Source: an uncultured Alphaproteobacteria bacterium (lineage in GTDB: Bacteria > Pseudomonadota > Alphaproteobacteria > RF32 > CAG-239). Taken from it: 64,000 nt of DNA. Within the stretch, counting starts at the first letter, position 1. Every line of letters starts with the position of its first letter. Under the pieces are notes generated by a model, which made no database searches, was not told the origin of the DNA, and worked only from the letters and a program-made list of their open reading frames with translations. Positions 34,076-43,433 of the stretch are shown in pieces. The stretch spans positions 62,001 to 126,000 of the forward strand of contig CASFQO010000011.1 in the NCBI GenBank assembly GCA_949297145.1, given 5' to 3'. The translations under genes and the position numbers were made by a program.

Positions 34076-36151
34076 CTACTTTTTAATTTCAAAACAAAGA
34101 ACCGACCACGCCGGTACCCAAATCTCAGCTCCGCAAGCAATTTTATCTGCTTCAAATTTAGCTGAGCTATCTAACAGCAAATTCCACTTAAACGACTTTT
34201 TAATATTCGGCAGCTTCCACTTTTGATGACTGCCTTGCGCATTAAGAATAACCATAAACAACTTCTCCCGCGCACTGACAATATAAGATAAAGATTTTCG
34301 GTTAGTTTGGTACCAATCAGCATTAGTAAACTCTGTACCTTTTTCTGTATACCAAGCCAAATCTTTAATCCCAAGCTTAGCATCCACAACCTGCCCCGTA
34401 AAGAAGTTCCTTCGATTAAAGATACCCATTTTTCGCCGCAACCGAATAAGATTTTTCACAAAACGGATATTAGCAATTTCCTCGTTGCCGATAGCATCCC
34501 AAACCAAATAAGAAATAATATTATCCTGGCAATAAGCATTATTGTTGCCAAACTGCGTATTAAAAAACTCATCACCGGCGCGAATAATCGGCGTTCCGAA
34601 AGAAAGCAACAATGTACTCATCATGGCTCTTTGGCGAAGCTTTCGATTTTCCAAAATTTCCTTATTATCGCTTTCCCCTTCATAGCCTGAATTGTAGCTC
34701 CAGTTTGCATCACTTCCGTCGCGATTATCTTCTCCGTTCGCATAATTATGCTTATGATTATAAGAAACCAAATCAGCAAGCGTCATTCCGTCATGCACAG
34801 TCAGATAATTAACCGAGCTCCAAATAGTTCTTTTACTTGGTCCAAAAACATCACTGGAACCGGAAATTCGGCTAGCCAGTTCACCAACCTGCCGATCATC
34901 GCCGCGCCAAAAACGTCTGGTTACATCGCGATATCTATCATTCCACTCCATTTGTCCGGGAGGAAAGGCGCCCAACTGATAACCGCCAATTCCCACATCC
35001 CAAGGTTCTGCCGTCATTTTAACAAGTTGCAACACCTCATCCTGACGCAAGGCCATCAAGAACCCACTGCTTTGGCTAAATTCTTGCCGAACACGCGCTA
35101 AAGACGCTGCCAAGTCTAGTCTGAAGCCATCGACATGCATTTCCTCCACCATATAGCGCATAGAGTCCATCACCAACGTCAAGACATATGGATTTTGCAA
35201 ATTAAACGACGCCCCGCAACCTGTGCTATCGTAATAATAGCGCTTATTGGTTCCGTCTAGCGTATAATAGCTTTCGTTATCAATTCCTCTGTAACAGAGT
35301 GTCGGCCCCATATGATTACCTTCAAGCGTATGGTTATACACCATATCCAAAATAACTTCCAAACCGCACTCGTGAAATCGCTTGACCATACGTTTGAAAT
35401 TATTGATATCGGCATTAACCATATAGCTCGGTTCCAGAGCAAAAAAATTCAGTGTTTCATAGCCCCAAAAATTATCTTTCATACCGGTATTTCTTTCTGC
35501 CATAAAAGCATTCACCGGCATGAGTTCAACAGATGTAACACCAAGCCATTTCAAATAACCGCAAACACTTCTGCTCGCCAAACCGGAAAAAGTTCCCCGC
35601 TTGGCATCCTGCACTTTGGGGTGCAATTTTGTATATCCCTTAACGTGTAACTCATAAAAAACCGTTTTCGCAGCATCAACTTGCGGCGGCACATCACCGC
35701 TCCAATCAAAATCAGAATTATCAACCACCACCGATTTCGGCACATACGGAGCGCTGTCTAACGTAGAAAAAGACAAATCTTTATCCGGACTATCCGTATC
35801 ATATCCAAAAATAGCTTTATGCCAAATCAGTCTGCCGATAATTTTCTTCGCGTATGGGTCTAAGAGTAATTTATTAGGATTAAACCGTTTTCCCTTTGCC
35901 GGTTCATATGGTCCATAAACACGATAACCATAAACCTGCCCCGGCGTAACACCTTCAAGATAAATATGCCAGATATTATTTTCATGAACAGGAAGTTCAT
36001 AACGTGCAAACTCTTTAACACCGCTTTTATCAAACAAGCACAATTCAACTTTTGTGGCACCGGCGGAGAACAAAGCAAAATTAACTCCCCATTCATCTGC
36101 CGTCGCCCCCAAAGGATAAGCACGACCTTCCCAAACTCTAATATCTGGCAT
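34076..36151 (-). CDS. glgX: Glycogen debranching enzyme GlgX
   Basis: GlgX hydrolyses alpha-1,6 branches of limit dextrins during glycogen breakdown. The N-terminal carbohydrate-binding domain begins EGRAYPLGATADEWGVNFAL, and the GH13 barrel carries VYNHTLEGNHMGPTLCYRGI, catalytic D346 in GFRLDLAAS, E382 in TAEPWDVGIGGYQLGAFPPG, and D454 in TVHDGMTLADLVSYNHKHN, all as in E. coli GlgX. 691 residues is close to the family's 657. It lies between glgB (29 bp upstream) and malQ2. Confidence 0.95.
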   Translation of the reverse strand: MPDIRVWEGRAYPLGATADEWGVNFALFSAGATKVELCLFDKSGVKEFARYELPVHENNIWHIYLEGVTPGQVYGYRVYGPYEPAKGKRFNPNKLLLDPYAKKIIGRLIWHKAIFGYDTDSPDKDLSFSTLDSAPYVPKSVVVDNSDFDWSGDVPPQVDAAKTVFYELHVKGYTKLHPKVQDAKRGTFSGLASRSVCGYLKWLGVTSVELMPVNAFMAERNTGMKDNFWGYETLNFFALEPSYMVNADINNFKRMVKRFHECGLEVILDMVYNHTLEGNHMGPTLCYRGIDNESYYTLDGTNKRYYYDSTGCGASFNLQNPYVLTLVMDSMRYMVEEMHVDGFRLDLAASLARVRQEFSQSSGFLMALRQDEVLQLVKMTAEPWDVGIGGYQLGAFPPGQMEWNDRYRDVTRRFWRGDDRQVGELASRISGSSDVFGPSKRTIWSSVNYLTVHDGMTLADLVSYNHKHNYANGEDNRDGSDANWSYNSGYEGESDNKEILENRKLRQRAMMSTLLLSFGTPIIRAGDEFFNTQFGNNNAYCQDNIISYLVWDAIGNEEIANIRFVKNLIRLRRKMGIFNRRNFFTGQVVDAKLGIKDLAWYTEKGTEFTNADWYQTNRKSLSYIVSAREKLFMVILNAQGSHQKWKLPNIKKSFKWNLLLDSSAKFEADKIACGAEIWVPAWSVLCFEIKK

Positions 36152-36179
36152 ATACCCTCTCTACAAAAATAAGACGCAA

Positions 36180-38480
36180 TTAATATCTGATATGTTTCAG
36201 AACAATCGTCGACAACGGCGGCAAAACAAGCTCAATAGAGTGCGGACGACCATTGATACTCTCGTCAGAAGCAATCATTTCACCTTCGTTCTTAACACCG
36301 CTTCCCCAGTAATTTTTGTCATCACTGTTAAAGATTTCCTGATAAGCCCCGCTATCCGGAACACCAATCTTAAAGCCATGACGAACCACCGGCGTAAAGT
36401 TGCATACAACAATCATATAGTTATTGTAGTCATGTCCGCGACGAATATAAGAAATGACACTGTCGTTTGCATTAGCATGGTCAATCCATTCAAAGCCTTT
36501 GCTATCAAAATCCTCTTCATAAAAAGCAGAGTTTCCTTTATACATCAAGTTCAAATCGCGCACACAATTTTGCATTCCTTTATACATCGGATATTGCAAC
36601 AAGTGCCATCTCAAACTTTCATTAGAGTTCCACTCCCAATCTTGTCCGAATTCGCATCCCATAAAGAGTAATTTTTTACCAGGGTGTGTCCACATAAATC
36701 CGTAATATGCACGAAGGTTTGCAAACTTTTGCCATTCATCTCCCGGCATTTTACCGAGCATAGAGCCTTTACCGTGAACAACTTCATCATGGGAGATTGG
36801 CAAGATAAAGTTTTCATTAAAGGCATAGAGCAAACCGAATGTCAATTTACCATGTTCATATTTACGATAAACTGGATCTTTGCTGATATAGGTAAGGGTA
36901 TCATTCATCCATCCCATATTCCATTTATAACCAAATCCAAGTCCGCCCATAGATGTCGGACGAGAAACCATCGGCCATGCGGTAGATTCTTCCGCACAAG
37001 TCATAACTCCCGGACAAGTTCCATAGCACAATTCGTTCATCTTACGAATAAAGGCGATAGCTTCAAGGTTTTCATTTCCGCCATAGATATTCGGGATCCA
37101 CTCACCTGGTTTACGAGAATAATCCAAATACAACATAGAAGCAACGGCATCCACGCGCAACCCATCAATATGATATTCTTTCAACCAATAAAGCGCACTG
37201 GAGCAAAGAACATTGCTAACTTCTGTTCTGCCGTAGTTATAAATCTTTGTCCCCCAATCTTTGTGTTCACCTTTACGCGGATCGGCATGTTCATAAAGAT
37301 GCGTACCGTCAAATTCAACCAAGCCGTGAGCATCTTTCGGGAAGTGAGCCGGAACCCAATCCATAATCACGCCGATATTAGCTTGGTGAAATTTATCAAT
37401 CATATATCTAAAGTCATCCGGATTACCAAAACGCGATGTCGGGGCAAACAATCCGGTAACCTGATATCCCCACGAAGCATCTAACGGGTGTTCACATACC
37501 GGCAAGAATTCAACATGCGTAAAGCCCATATTCATAACATATGGAACAAGACTGTCTGCCAATTCACGATATGTCAAAAACTCAGAACCGTTTTCGCCTT
37601 TTCTGCGCCAAGAACCGAGATGCACCTCATAAATAGACATCGGTCTGTCAAAACTGTTATAAGAAGCACGATACTTCATCCATTCATTATCATTCCAGTT
37701 ATAGTGATTAAGATCAAAAACAATAGATGCCGTATTCGGTCTGACTTCAGAATAAAACGCCATCGGATCACTCTTGGTTAAGATATAACCTTCATGAGTT
37801 TTGATTTCATATTTATAATATTCACCTTCTGTAATATTTGGAATAAAGATATCCCACACACCGCAGTTATAGTGTTTGCGCATCACATTAACGCGCCCAT
37901 CCCAATTATTGAATGCGCCGATAACGGAAACACGTTTTGCATTTGGCGCCCATACAGAAAAGCCAACACCTTTAACCCCATTAATTTCCATAATATGAGC
38001 ACCAAGTTTTTTATACAATTCCAAGTGATTACCCTCAGCAAAGAGATACTCATCAATATCACCTAAAATAGATGGGAAAGAATAAACATCCTCTTCCTCA
38101 TAAGTTTCACCTTTATCATTAGTTATTCTAAACTTATAGGAAAAGTTATCTGTGTTCATCACGCCGAGATTAATTTGATAAAAACCACGTTTATCCAACA
38201 TCGTCATCAAGCCGAGTGAATTACCGTTTTTATCTAATAGTTCAATAGATTTTGTTTTTGGTTTATATGCACGAATAAAGACTTCTTTAGAACCTTTATC
38301 CCGATGAATGCCCAACACCGCCATCACGTTTTCATAATCGCCGTTAATAATGCAGTCCATCTCATTTTTTGACAGTAAATTTTTCATCTCTCCCCCATTG
38401 CAGGAACTCAAAACCGCAAAGTCATGCGGCGTATTATTATTCTCTGATTTTACAGTTTGATTTTTAACTGTGTTGGCCAT
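36180..38480 (-). CDS. glgB: 1,4-alpha-glucan branching enzyme
   Basis: GlgB introduces alpha-1,6 branches into glycogen. The first 100 residues form the N1 domain, then the CBM48 domain (GVGFSVWAPNAKRVSVIGAF), then the GH13 barrel with D444 in GLRVDAVAS, E497 in TCAEESTAWP and D565 in ISHDEVVHGKGS, plus the C-terminal beta domain. The length (766) fits. ATG 38480 has GGAG about 12 bases before it; an internal ATG at about residue 32 is less likely. Promoter-proximal gene of the glgB-glgX-malQ operon. Glycogen synthase GlgA and GlgC are not in the window. Confidence 0.96.
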   Translation of the reverse strand: MANTVKNQTVKSENNNTPHDFAVLSSCNGGEMKNLLSKNEMDCIINGDYENVMAVLGIHRDKGSKEVFIRAYKPKTKSIELLDKNGNSLGLMTMLDKRGFYQINLGVMNTDNFSYKFRITNDKGETYEEEDVYSFPSILGDIDEYLFAEGNHLELYKKLGAHIMEINGVKGVGFSVWAPNAKRVSVIGAFNNWDGRVNVMRKHYNCGVWDIFIPNITEGEYYKYEIKTHEGYILTKSDPMAFYSEVRPNTASIVFDLNHYNWNDNEWMKYRASYNSFDRPMSIYEVHLGSWRRKGENGSEFLTYRELADSLVPYVMNMGFTHVEFLPVCEHPLDASWGYQVTGLFAPTSRFGNPDDFRYMIDKFHQANIGVIMDWVPAHFPKDAHGLVEFDGTHLYEHADPRKGEHKDWGTKIYNYGRTEVSNVLCSSALYWLKEYHIDGLRVDAVASMLYLDYSRKPGEWIPNIYGGNENLEAIAFIRKMNELCYGTCPGVMTCAEESTAWPMVSRPTSMGGLGFGYKWNMGWMNDTLTYISKDPVYRKYEHGKLTFGLLYAFNENFILPISHDEVVHGKGSMLGKMPGDEWQKFANLRAYYGFMWTHPGKKLLFMGCEFGQDWEWNSNESLRWHLLQYPMYKGMQNCVRDLNLMYKGNSAFYEEDFDSKGFEWIDHANANDSVISYIRRGHDYNNYMIVVCNFTPVVRHGFKIGVPDSGAYQEIFNSDDKNYWGSGVKNEGEMIASDESINGRPHSIELVLPPLSTIVLKHIRY

Positions 38481-38523
38481 AACTATAACTCCAAAATATA
38501 AACAAAAAATAGGTTACAAAATA

Positions 38524-38552
38524 TGTATAAAAACAATTCAAAAAAATTGCAA
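38524..38552 (-). promoter_or_regulatory. Promoter of the glgB operon
   Basis: Minus strand: -35 TTGCAA (38547-38552), 17 bp T-rich spacer, -10 TATACA (38524-38529). Confidence 0.6.
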
Positions 38553-39092
38553 GAATTTTATTAAATTTTTTCACCACGACAAACTTCATTTTCCTTTTAA
38601 AAACAACCGGATTGCGCTTTAAAAGCCTTGCACAAATTTTCCATTCAAGAGCACTCAGATTCCATGCATTTTATCACCACTATTATCTACTCATTTTTAG
38701 CGTCAAAAACAACGATAAAAATAGATATATTTTTTGTATTTTTTTATAACACATACGCTCTTTTTTGGATATTATCTCTTATATAAATCTTATTATTTGT
38801 ATTTTCGACTTTTTTTTTGCACAAGAAACAAAAAAAAATTTTTTTATTTTTTACATTCATTTTTTTTAAAATTTTCAGCCCCCAAAAATCTCATTTTTTT
38901 ATCTTTTTAAAAATTCAAAAAAACAAATTAGAATCAAATAATTAAAGACAATAATTTTATACTTTTTCACCCCTAAAAAAATCCCCTTTTTGAGCTTCAA
39001 AAATTTTTTTATTTTCCCCTCTTTTTTTAATCATTTTTTAATCTATTTATGTATATACAATAACTAACAAGCAAAGCGAAGAAAATTTCGTA
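38553..39092. other. Very AT-rich gene-free stretch
   Basis: About 540 bp between divergent glgB and the DUF2934 gene. It is dominated by long runs of A and T with only a few short GC-containing segments around 38600-38700. I see no open frame of note, no tRNA-like or CCA-ended structure, and no tandem repeat unit. Its strand asymmetry (T-rich on the plus strand around 38700-39030) is visible by eye. Confidence 0.7.
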
Positions 39093-39120
39093 TTTACAAA
39101 ATAAAAATTATATTTATACT
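39093..39120 (+). promoter_or_regulatory. Promoter of the DUF2934 gene
   Basis: -35 TTTACA (39093-39098), 16 bp spacer, -10 TATACT (39115-39120). Confidence 0.55.
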
Positions 39121-39157
39121 TAACCTTGTTTTATAACAAATTATTTGGAGAATTGAA

Positions 39158-39373
39158 ATGACATTCAATGAAAATTTAATTAGAGAAGCTGCTTACTACA
39201 ATTGGCAGAATGCTGGTTGCCCGTTTGGTCAGGATGAAAAGTTCTGGAACATGGCAATTGAACAAATCTATGGTTCAAAAGCTACCAAGTCTTGCTGCAG
39301 CACATCTTCTTCTTCTAAGAAGACAGCTTCTTCAAGCAAAAAAACTTCTTCTAAATCAAAATCTAAGAAGTAA
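39158..39373 (+). CDS. DUF2934 mini-protein with Ser/Lys tail, 71 residues
   Basis: Residues 5-42 (ENLIREAAYYNWQNAGCPFG and QDEKFWNMAIEQIYG) match the DUF2934 helix pair, whose core is IRxxAYxLWxxxGxPxGxDxxFW. The last 30 residues are almost only Ser, Lys, Thr and a Cys pair (SCCSTSSSSKKTASSSKK...), a basic low-complexity tail that could bind nucleic acid. Role unknown. TTTGGAGA precedes the ATG, and it has its own promoter and a strong terminator, so it is a monocistronic unit. The 5' leader is likely long and AT-rich. Confidence 0.85.
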   Translation: MTFNENLIREAAYYNWQNAGCPFGQDEKFWNMAIEQIYGSKATKSCCSTSSSSKKTASSSKKTSSKSKSKK

Positions 39374-39392
39374 GATTTTTTATTAAGAGCTT

Positions 39393-39428
39393 AAAAAAAG
39401 ACCACCTGTAATTAGGGTGGTTTTTTTA
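39393..39428 (+). terminator. Intrinsic terminator after the DUF2934 gene
   Basis: Stem ACCACC (39401-39406) / GGTGGT (39416-39421) flanked by A7 and T8, so it works on the plus strand and could also act on the minus strand. Confidence 0.85.
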
Positions 39429-39542
39429 TATCTAAAATTCGCTTAACAACGCAAATAAATTTATCATATTTACTGAAAATTAAGCTCTGAAATTCTAAAC
39501 TATCTGCACCATAAAAACAATTCTAAAAAAGCGATAAAAAAG

Positions 39543-40769
39543 ATGAAAACCCTAAACCCGTTAAACCGACTAGACATTGCCTGTTTTTTACGTTCACAGC
39601 TATATTTGGCGCCGGTTCTTTTGCTCTTTTATCAGCAAAACGGTTTAACCATCGCAGACTTTGTTTTATTCCAAGGAATTTTTCAATTAACCGGAATTGT
39701 TTTTGAAATACCATGCGGTTACATAGCCGATGTCATATCAAAGAAAAAAGTTCTGATTTTAGCTTTCACATGTTTCTTTTTAAGAGCCGTTTTGTGGCTA
39801 AGTTTTTCAGGGATATACATCGTCCTTTTAGGTGAACTTTTCAATGCCTTATCGCGTGCATTTTTATCCGGCGTTTATGACAGCTATATATACGATTACC
39901 TCAAAAATGAAAACAAGACAAAGCGTATGCTGAAAGAATGCGGACGCACCAATTTTGCCATGTCATCGGGTGCTATGTTTGCGGCCATTTTCAGTGCAAC
40001 ATTATATGCCCATTATGGCACAACCGTTCTTCTCGGATTAGAATTCTGTTTAACACTCATCAGTATTCTCTTATTAACCTCTCTGCCAAATCCCCCTTCA
40101 GCTCGCCCGCATGCTAAAACGATTAAAGAGAAATTTATAGAAATAAAAGATACAACCGTTACCACCATAAAAAACAAAAACATCAACGTTTATATTTTAT
40201 ATTCAGCCCTTTTGTTTTCGACCACATCACTCTTCTGCTGGTGTTTCCAACCCTTGCTAAAAATGTCATCTGCACCGGTCATCATGTTCAGTTCCATTTA
40301 TGTGATAAATCATGCGTTGCGGGCGACTTTTTCATACTACGTCAACAAGCTTAAAAAATTCTTTGGATTTAATCGTTTGCTGGTTGTAACAACATTTCTG
40401 TGCTTATATTCTTTTGCTTGCATGATTTTGAGTTTTTATTTCAAACAACCGAATGTTGCATTCGTATGCTTAATATTCGTTTGTATCGGAATTGGGTTTC
40501 AACTAGCCTTTGCAATCGCCAACATCAATCACATCCACGACTATGCTCTTGAAGAGACCAGAGCCACCATCTCCTCGGTAAACAATATGCTTCAGCAAAC
40601 GATTTCCGGACTTTCTTTAATTTGCTTTAAGTTCGTAATTGCCCCGGACAACGAAACGAGTGGCCTAAGCTTTGCCTCTGCTTTCTCGTTATTTGGTGTA
40701 TTTTACATGAGTTTATTTATTTTCTTGCTATACATCATATACCAACGCTCCCGCGAACCGGTCAAATAG
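39543..40769 (+). CDS. MFS transporter, 408 residues
   Basis: A twelve-helix major facilitator. The loop 2-3 signature appears as EIPCGYIADVISKKKVLILA, and helices are visible throughout (LLLFYQQNGLTIADFVLFQG start, FIFLLYIIY end). The central loop carries a helical KEKFIEIKDTTVTTIKNKN segment. Substrate unknown; similar sequences are found among multidrug and small-molecule exporters. ATG 39543 has a poor ribosome-binding site. Downstream lies the NfeD/SPFH pair, about 110 bp away. Confidence 0.85.
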   Translation: MKTLNPLNRLDIACFLRSQLYLAPVLLLFYQQNGLTIADFVLFQGIFQLTGIVFEIPCGYIADVISKKKVLILAFTCFFLRAVLWLSFSGIYIVLLGELFNALSRAFLSGVYDSYIYDYLKNENKTKRMLKECGRTNFAMSSGAMFAAIFSATLYAHYGTTVLLGLEFCLTLISILLLTSLPNPPSARPHAKTIKEKFIEIKDTTVTTIKNKNINVYILYSALLFSTTSLFCWCFQPLLKMSSAPVIMFSSIYVINHALRATFSYYVNKLKKFFGFNRLLVVTTFLCLYSFACMILSFYFKQPNVAFVCLIFVCIGIGFQLAFAIANINHIHDYALEETRATISSVNNMLQQTISGLSLICFKFVIAPDNETSGLSFASAFSLFGVFYMSLFIFLLYIIYQRSREPVK

Positions 40770-40879
40770 AGAACAGTATAGATAAATCATTTAAAAAACA
40801 TACTTTTTCTTTAACGAAAAATAAAGTAATCATCCTTAAAATAAAGCCAATTATTGTTCAACCGTAAGAGGATAATCAG

Positions 40880-41317
40880 ATGTCTGCATGGATTGTTTTT
40901 TTAATTATATCACTAATTTGTTTCATTGCTGAAATATACACCCCCACAATGTTTTTCTTGAATTTTGCCATAGCCGGAATTGTCTGCACCGTTTTGGCAT
41001 TAGTAACTGACAATTACAATATTCTCGTCCCGATATTTACGATTTTATCTATTCTATTCATTCTGTTTTTGCGTCCTTTACTAAACATCAATCCCAAAAA
41101 GGAAAAAGAACACACATTTGAATCCCAATACATCGGCAAAATAGCAACCGCCATCACTGATATAAACGCCTTTTCTGGACGCTTAAAAATCTATGATGAA
41201 AACTGGGAAGCTCGTACCACAGATGAATCTGTTCCGGAAATTAAAAAAGGTTCAAAGGTAACCATTCTTCGCCATGATGATCTAACCATGTTTGTAGAAA
41301 AGAAAGGAAAAAAGTAA
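40880..41317 (+). CDS. NfeD-family membrane protein
   Basis: 145 residues with three transmembrane segments (WIVFLIISLICFIAEIY, MFFLNFAIAGIVCTVLALVT, ILVPIFTILSILFILFLRPL) and a C-terminal OB-fold domain starting at about 78 (SQYIGKIATAITDINAFSGR, ending KGSKVTILRHDDLTMFVEKK). NfeD proteins are almost always paired with an SPFH (stomatin/slipin) protein, as here: its stop overlaps the SPFH start (TAATG). They are thought to act in membrane-domain organisation or protease regulation. No membrane protease domain is visible, so this is the short NfeD1b-like type. Confidence 0.9.
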   Translation: MSAWIVFLIISLICFIAEIYTPTMFFLNFAIAGIVCTVLALVTDNYNILVPIFTILSILFILFLRPLLNINPKKEKEHTFESQYIGKIATAITDINAFSGRLKIYDENWEARTTDESVPEIKKGSKVTILRHDDLTMFVEKKGKK

Positions 41318-42297
41318 TGGAAACCGTATTAGTCTTATTGATTATTGCCGCTTTTGCGATTGCGATAAAAGGTTGTATCATTGTAGAACAACAGGAAGTT
41401 GTGATTGTTCAGAGGCTAGGAAAATATAAAGAAACACTGACTGCCGGACTAAATTTCATTGTTCCTTTCATTGATGCACCCAAGAGCGTATATAAAAAAG
41501 TCAGCACCACCTATCCTGATGGCCGCACCTATTCTTATATGCAAAAGAGCACTCGTTTAGATTTAAGAGAAACGGTATACGATTTTCCCCGTCAAAACGT
41601 TATCACCAAAGACAACGTATCAATTGCCATCAATGCCGTTTTGTATTTTCAAATCATCAATCCGGAAAAAGCCGTTTATGGGGTAGAAAATTTATCTGAA
41701 GCGATTGAAAAATTAACCCAAACAACTCTACGCCAACTCATTGGTAAAATGGAGTTGCAAGAGACCCTGGTTTCACGTGATAAAATCAACGAAGAATTGA
41801 GAGGAATTTTAGACACCGCCTCTGACAAATGGGGCGTCAAAGTCAACCGCATCGAGCTGCAAGACATTATGCCTCCGGCAGACATTCAAGCCGCCATGGA
41901 TAAGCAGATGAAGGCCGAACGCGAAAAACGCGCGATGATATATGAAGCCGAAGGCGAAAAAGAATCATCCATCCGCATCGCAGAAGGACAAAAGGAAGCC
42001 GCCATCCGCAAAGCCGAAGGTGAAAAGGAAGCCTCCATCTTAAAAGCCGAGGGTATTGCGCAAGCACGCATGGTGGAAGCCGAAGCCGAAAAAGAAGCAA
42101 TTAAAAGAATAATTGAAGCTCTTTCTTCCAAAGGCCAAGCCGACAAATATCTGATTGCGATGAAGTATCTGGAAACCATGAAAGAAATGACCTCAGGCCA
42201 AGACAACAAGATTGTTTATATGCCCTATGAAGCCAGTGCCGTATTAAGCTCTGTTGATGGCATCCGTGAAATGCTTTCAACCAAAAAAGGCGCATAA
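41317..42297 (+). CDS. SPFH/Band 7 protein (QmcA/paraslipin type)
   Basis: 326 residues: an N-terminal transmembrane segment (VLLIIAAFAIAIKGCIIV), the SPFH domain (VVIVQRLGKYKETLTAGLNF, ITKDNVSIAINAVLYFQIIN, LRQLIGKMELQETLVSRDKI) and a long coiled coil from about 190 to 275 with repeated AEGEKEASI/AEGQKEAAI units. This is the plan of E. coli QmcA. It assembles into ring scaffolds in the inner membrane. Translation is coupled to the NfeD gene upstream. Confidence 0.92.
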   Translation: METVLVLLIIAAFAIAIKGCIIVEQQEVVIVQRLGKYKETLTAGLNFIVPFIDAPKSVYKKVSTTYPDGRTYSYMQKSTRLDLRETVYDFPRQNVITKDNVSIAINAVLYFQIINPEKAVYGVENLSEAIEKLTQTTLRQLIGKMELQETLVSRDKINEELRGILDTASDKWGVKVNRIELQDIMPPADIQAAMDKQMKAEREKRAMIYEAEGEKESSIRIAEGQKEAAIRKAEGEKEASILKAEGIAQARMVEAEAEKEAIKRIIEALSSKGQADKYLIAMKYLETMKEMTSGQDNKIVYMPYEASAVLSSVDGIREMLSTKKGA

Positions 42298-42326
42298 CTA
42301 AAACCTTAAAAATATAAGGACGAAAA

Positions 42327-42692
42327 ATGTTTATACTACTCACCATCGGAATTGTCATCTTAAAATTTTTAGCGCTGGCTGTCGTCGGCCTATTCTTCGC
42401 TGAAGATTTGGAGCTGACACGTTCCGTCGGAGGTGCTGTTTATTCAGCTTATTTCACCATAGGATTATGTACTTTTTTTGCATTATTTTTCTTCGTTTTG
42501 GGGAAAAGGCTTTTCTGGCTGATTATAGCAGGCGTACTAGGGTTCTTTTACTTAGGAATGTATAATGGCGCCCCAGGCATAAAAGATGTACACGCCAGCA
42601 ATGATTTAAAAAGCCGATATTTTAAGGATACAGACACTTTCATCGCGCGTATGCATGATGTGGTCAAAATTATTCAAAAAGATAAGCAGTGA
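42327..42692 (+). CDS. Small membrane protein, 121 residues
   Basis: Three hydrophobic segments (LLTIGIVILKFLALAVVGLF, YSAYFTIGLCTFFALFFFVL, LFWLIIAGVLGFFYLGMYNG) occupy residues 3-75, with a soluble helical tail (LKSRYFKDTDTFIARMHDVV). It lies 29 bp after the SPFH gene with AAGGA before the ATG, so it may be a third member of that operon. No family recognised. Confidence 0.8.
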   Translation: MFILLTIGIVILKFLALAVVGLFFAEDLELTRSVGGAVYSAYFTIGLCTFFALFFFVLGKRLFWLIIAGVLGFFYLGMYNGAPGIKDVHASNDLKSRYFKDTDTFIARMHDVVKIIQKDKQ

Positions 42693-42730
42693 CAAAAAAA
42701 TCCTCGTTTTAACATCAAAACGAGGATTTT
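42693..42730. terminator. Shared bidirectional terminator
   Basis: Stem ATCCTCGTTTT / AAAACGAGGAT (42700-42727) with A run on the left and T run on the right, between the membrane-protein operon and convergent ppa. Confidence 0.85.
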
Positions 42731-42749
42731 CAATAACAACACCGTTTAG

Positions 42750-43286
42750 TTAGAATTGACCACCAAACTTTTCTTCATAAGCATCACGAGCTTCTTCAAT
42801 CAATTTTTTCGCCTCACTTGGCCCCAAAAATTTTTCAATAGTAACTTGCTTTTTTTCCAAAACTTTATAATCTTCAAAAAAGCGTTGCAACATTTTCAAA
42901 ATATGCGGCGGTAATTGAGATATATCCGTAAACACATTATACTCCGGATCGTCCTCATGGATAGCAATAATTTTATCATCAGCTTCACCGCAATCAATCA
43001 TTTTCATCACCCCGATAGGTCTTGCACGCATAATAGAAAGCGGCACAATCGGTTCTTGACCTAAAACAAGAATATCAAGCGGATCATTGTCTTCACAATA
43101 CGTTTGCGGAATAAAGCCGTAGTTTGCCGGATAATGCACGGAAGAATAAAGAATACGATCCACTTTTAACAATCCGCTTTCTTTATCCAATTCATATTTA
43201 ACTTGAGACCCTTTCGGCACTTCAATAATCGCCGGAATGATATTCGGAAACTGTGAATAATGTTTTACTTGATGCCACGGATGCAT
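42750..43286 (-). CDS. ppa: Inorganic pyrophosphatase
   Basis: Soluble family I pyrophosphatase that hydrolyses PPi made by biosynthetic reactions. The active-site block [15 protein letters not shown] is present (three metal-binding Asp), preceded by [21 protein letters not shown] and followed by [20 protein letters not shown]. 178 residues is the usual bacterial length. Own promoter and terminator; divergent from the 511-residue orphan. Confidence 0.95.
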   Translation of the reverse strand: MHPWHQVKHYSQFPNIIPAIIEVPKGSQVKYELDKESGLLKVDRILYSSVHYPANYGFIPQTYCEDNDPLDILVLGQEPIVPLSIMRARPIGVMKMIDCGEADDKIIAIHEDDPEYNVFTDISQLPPHILKMLQRFFEDYKVLEKKQVTIEKFLGPSEAKKLIEEARDAYEEKFGGQF

Positions 43287-43318
43287 AACAACTCTCCTAA
43301 AAAACTCAAAACAGCAAG

Positions 43319-43347
43319 AAAATAATCTTTGTCATATTTTTTGTCAA
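43319..43347 (-). promoter_or_regulatory. Promoter of ppa
   Basis: Minus strand: consensus -35 TTGACA (43342-43347), 17 bp spacer, -10 TATTTT (43319-43324). Confidence 0.65.
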
Positions 43348-43371
43348 GAGAAACTTTTTCAGAAAAAGACA

Positions 43372-43400
43372 TTGCTATCTAAAGAAAAGCGTGTTAGAGT
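43372..43400 (+). promoter_or_regulatory. Likely promoter of the 511-residue orphan
   Basis: -35 TTGCTA (43372-43377), 17 bp spacer, -10 TAGAGT (43395-43400), 33 bp before the start codon. Confidence 0.5.
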
Positions 43401-43433
43401 GTAAGGATTAGTAATATACTCTGGAGAATAAAA

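Noticed and set aside
36684-37484. A 266-codon frame antisense to glgB
   Set aside because: It lies wholly inside glgB, whose GH13 motifs are intact, and its product is basic and of low-complexity character without a ribosome-binding site. Long shadow frames are expected opposite long conserved genes.
38655-38700. TTATC-containing segments that resemble DnaA boxes
   Set aside because: No exact TTATNCACA was found in the AT-rich gap and no cluster exists; no dnaA, gidA or parA is nearby, so a replication origin is not supported.
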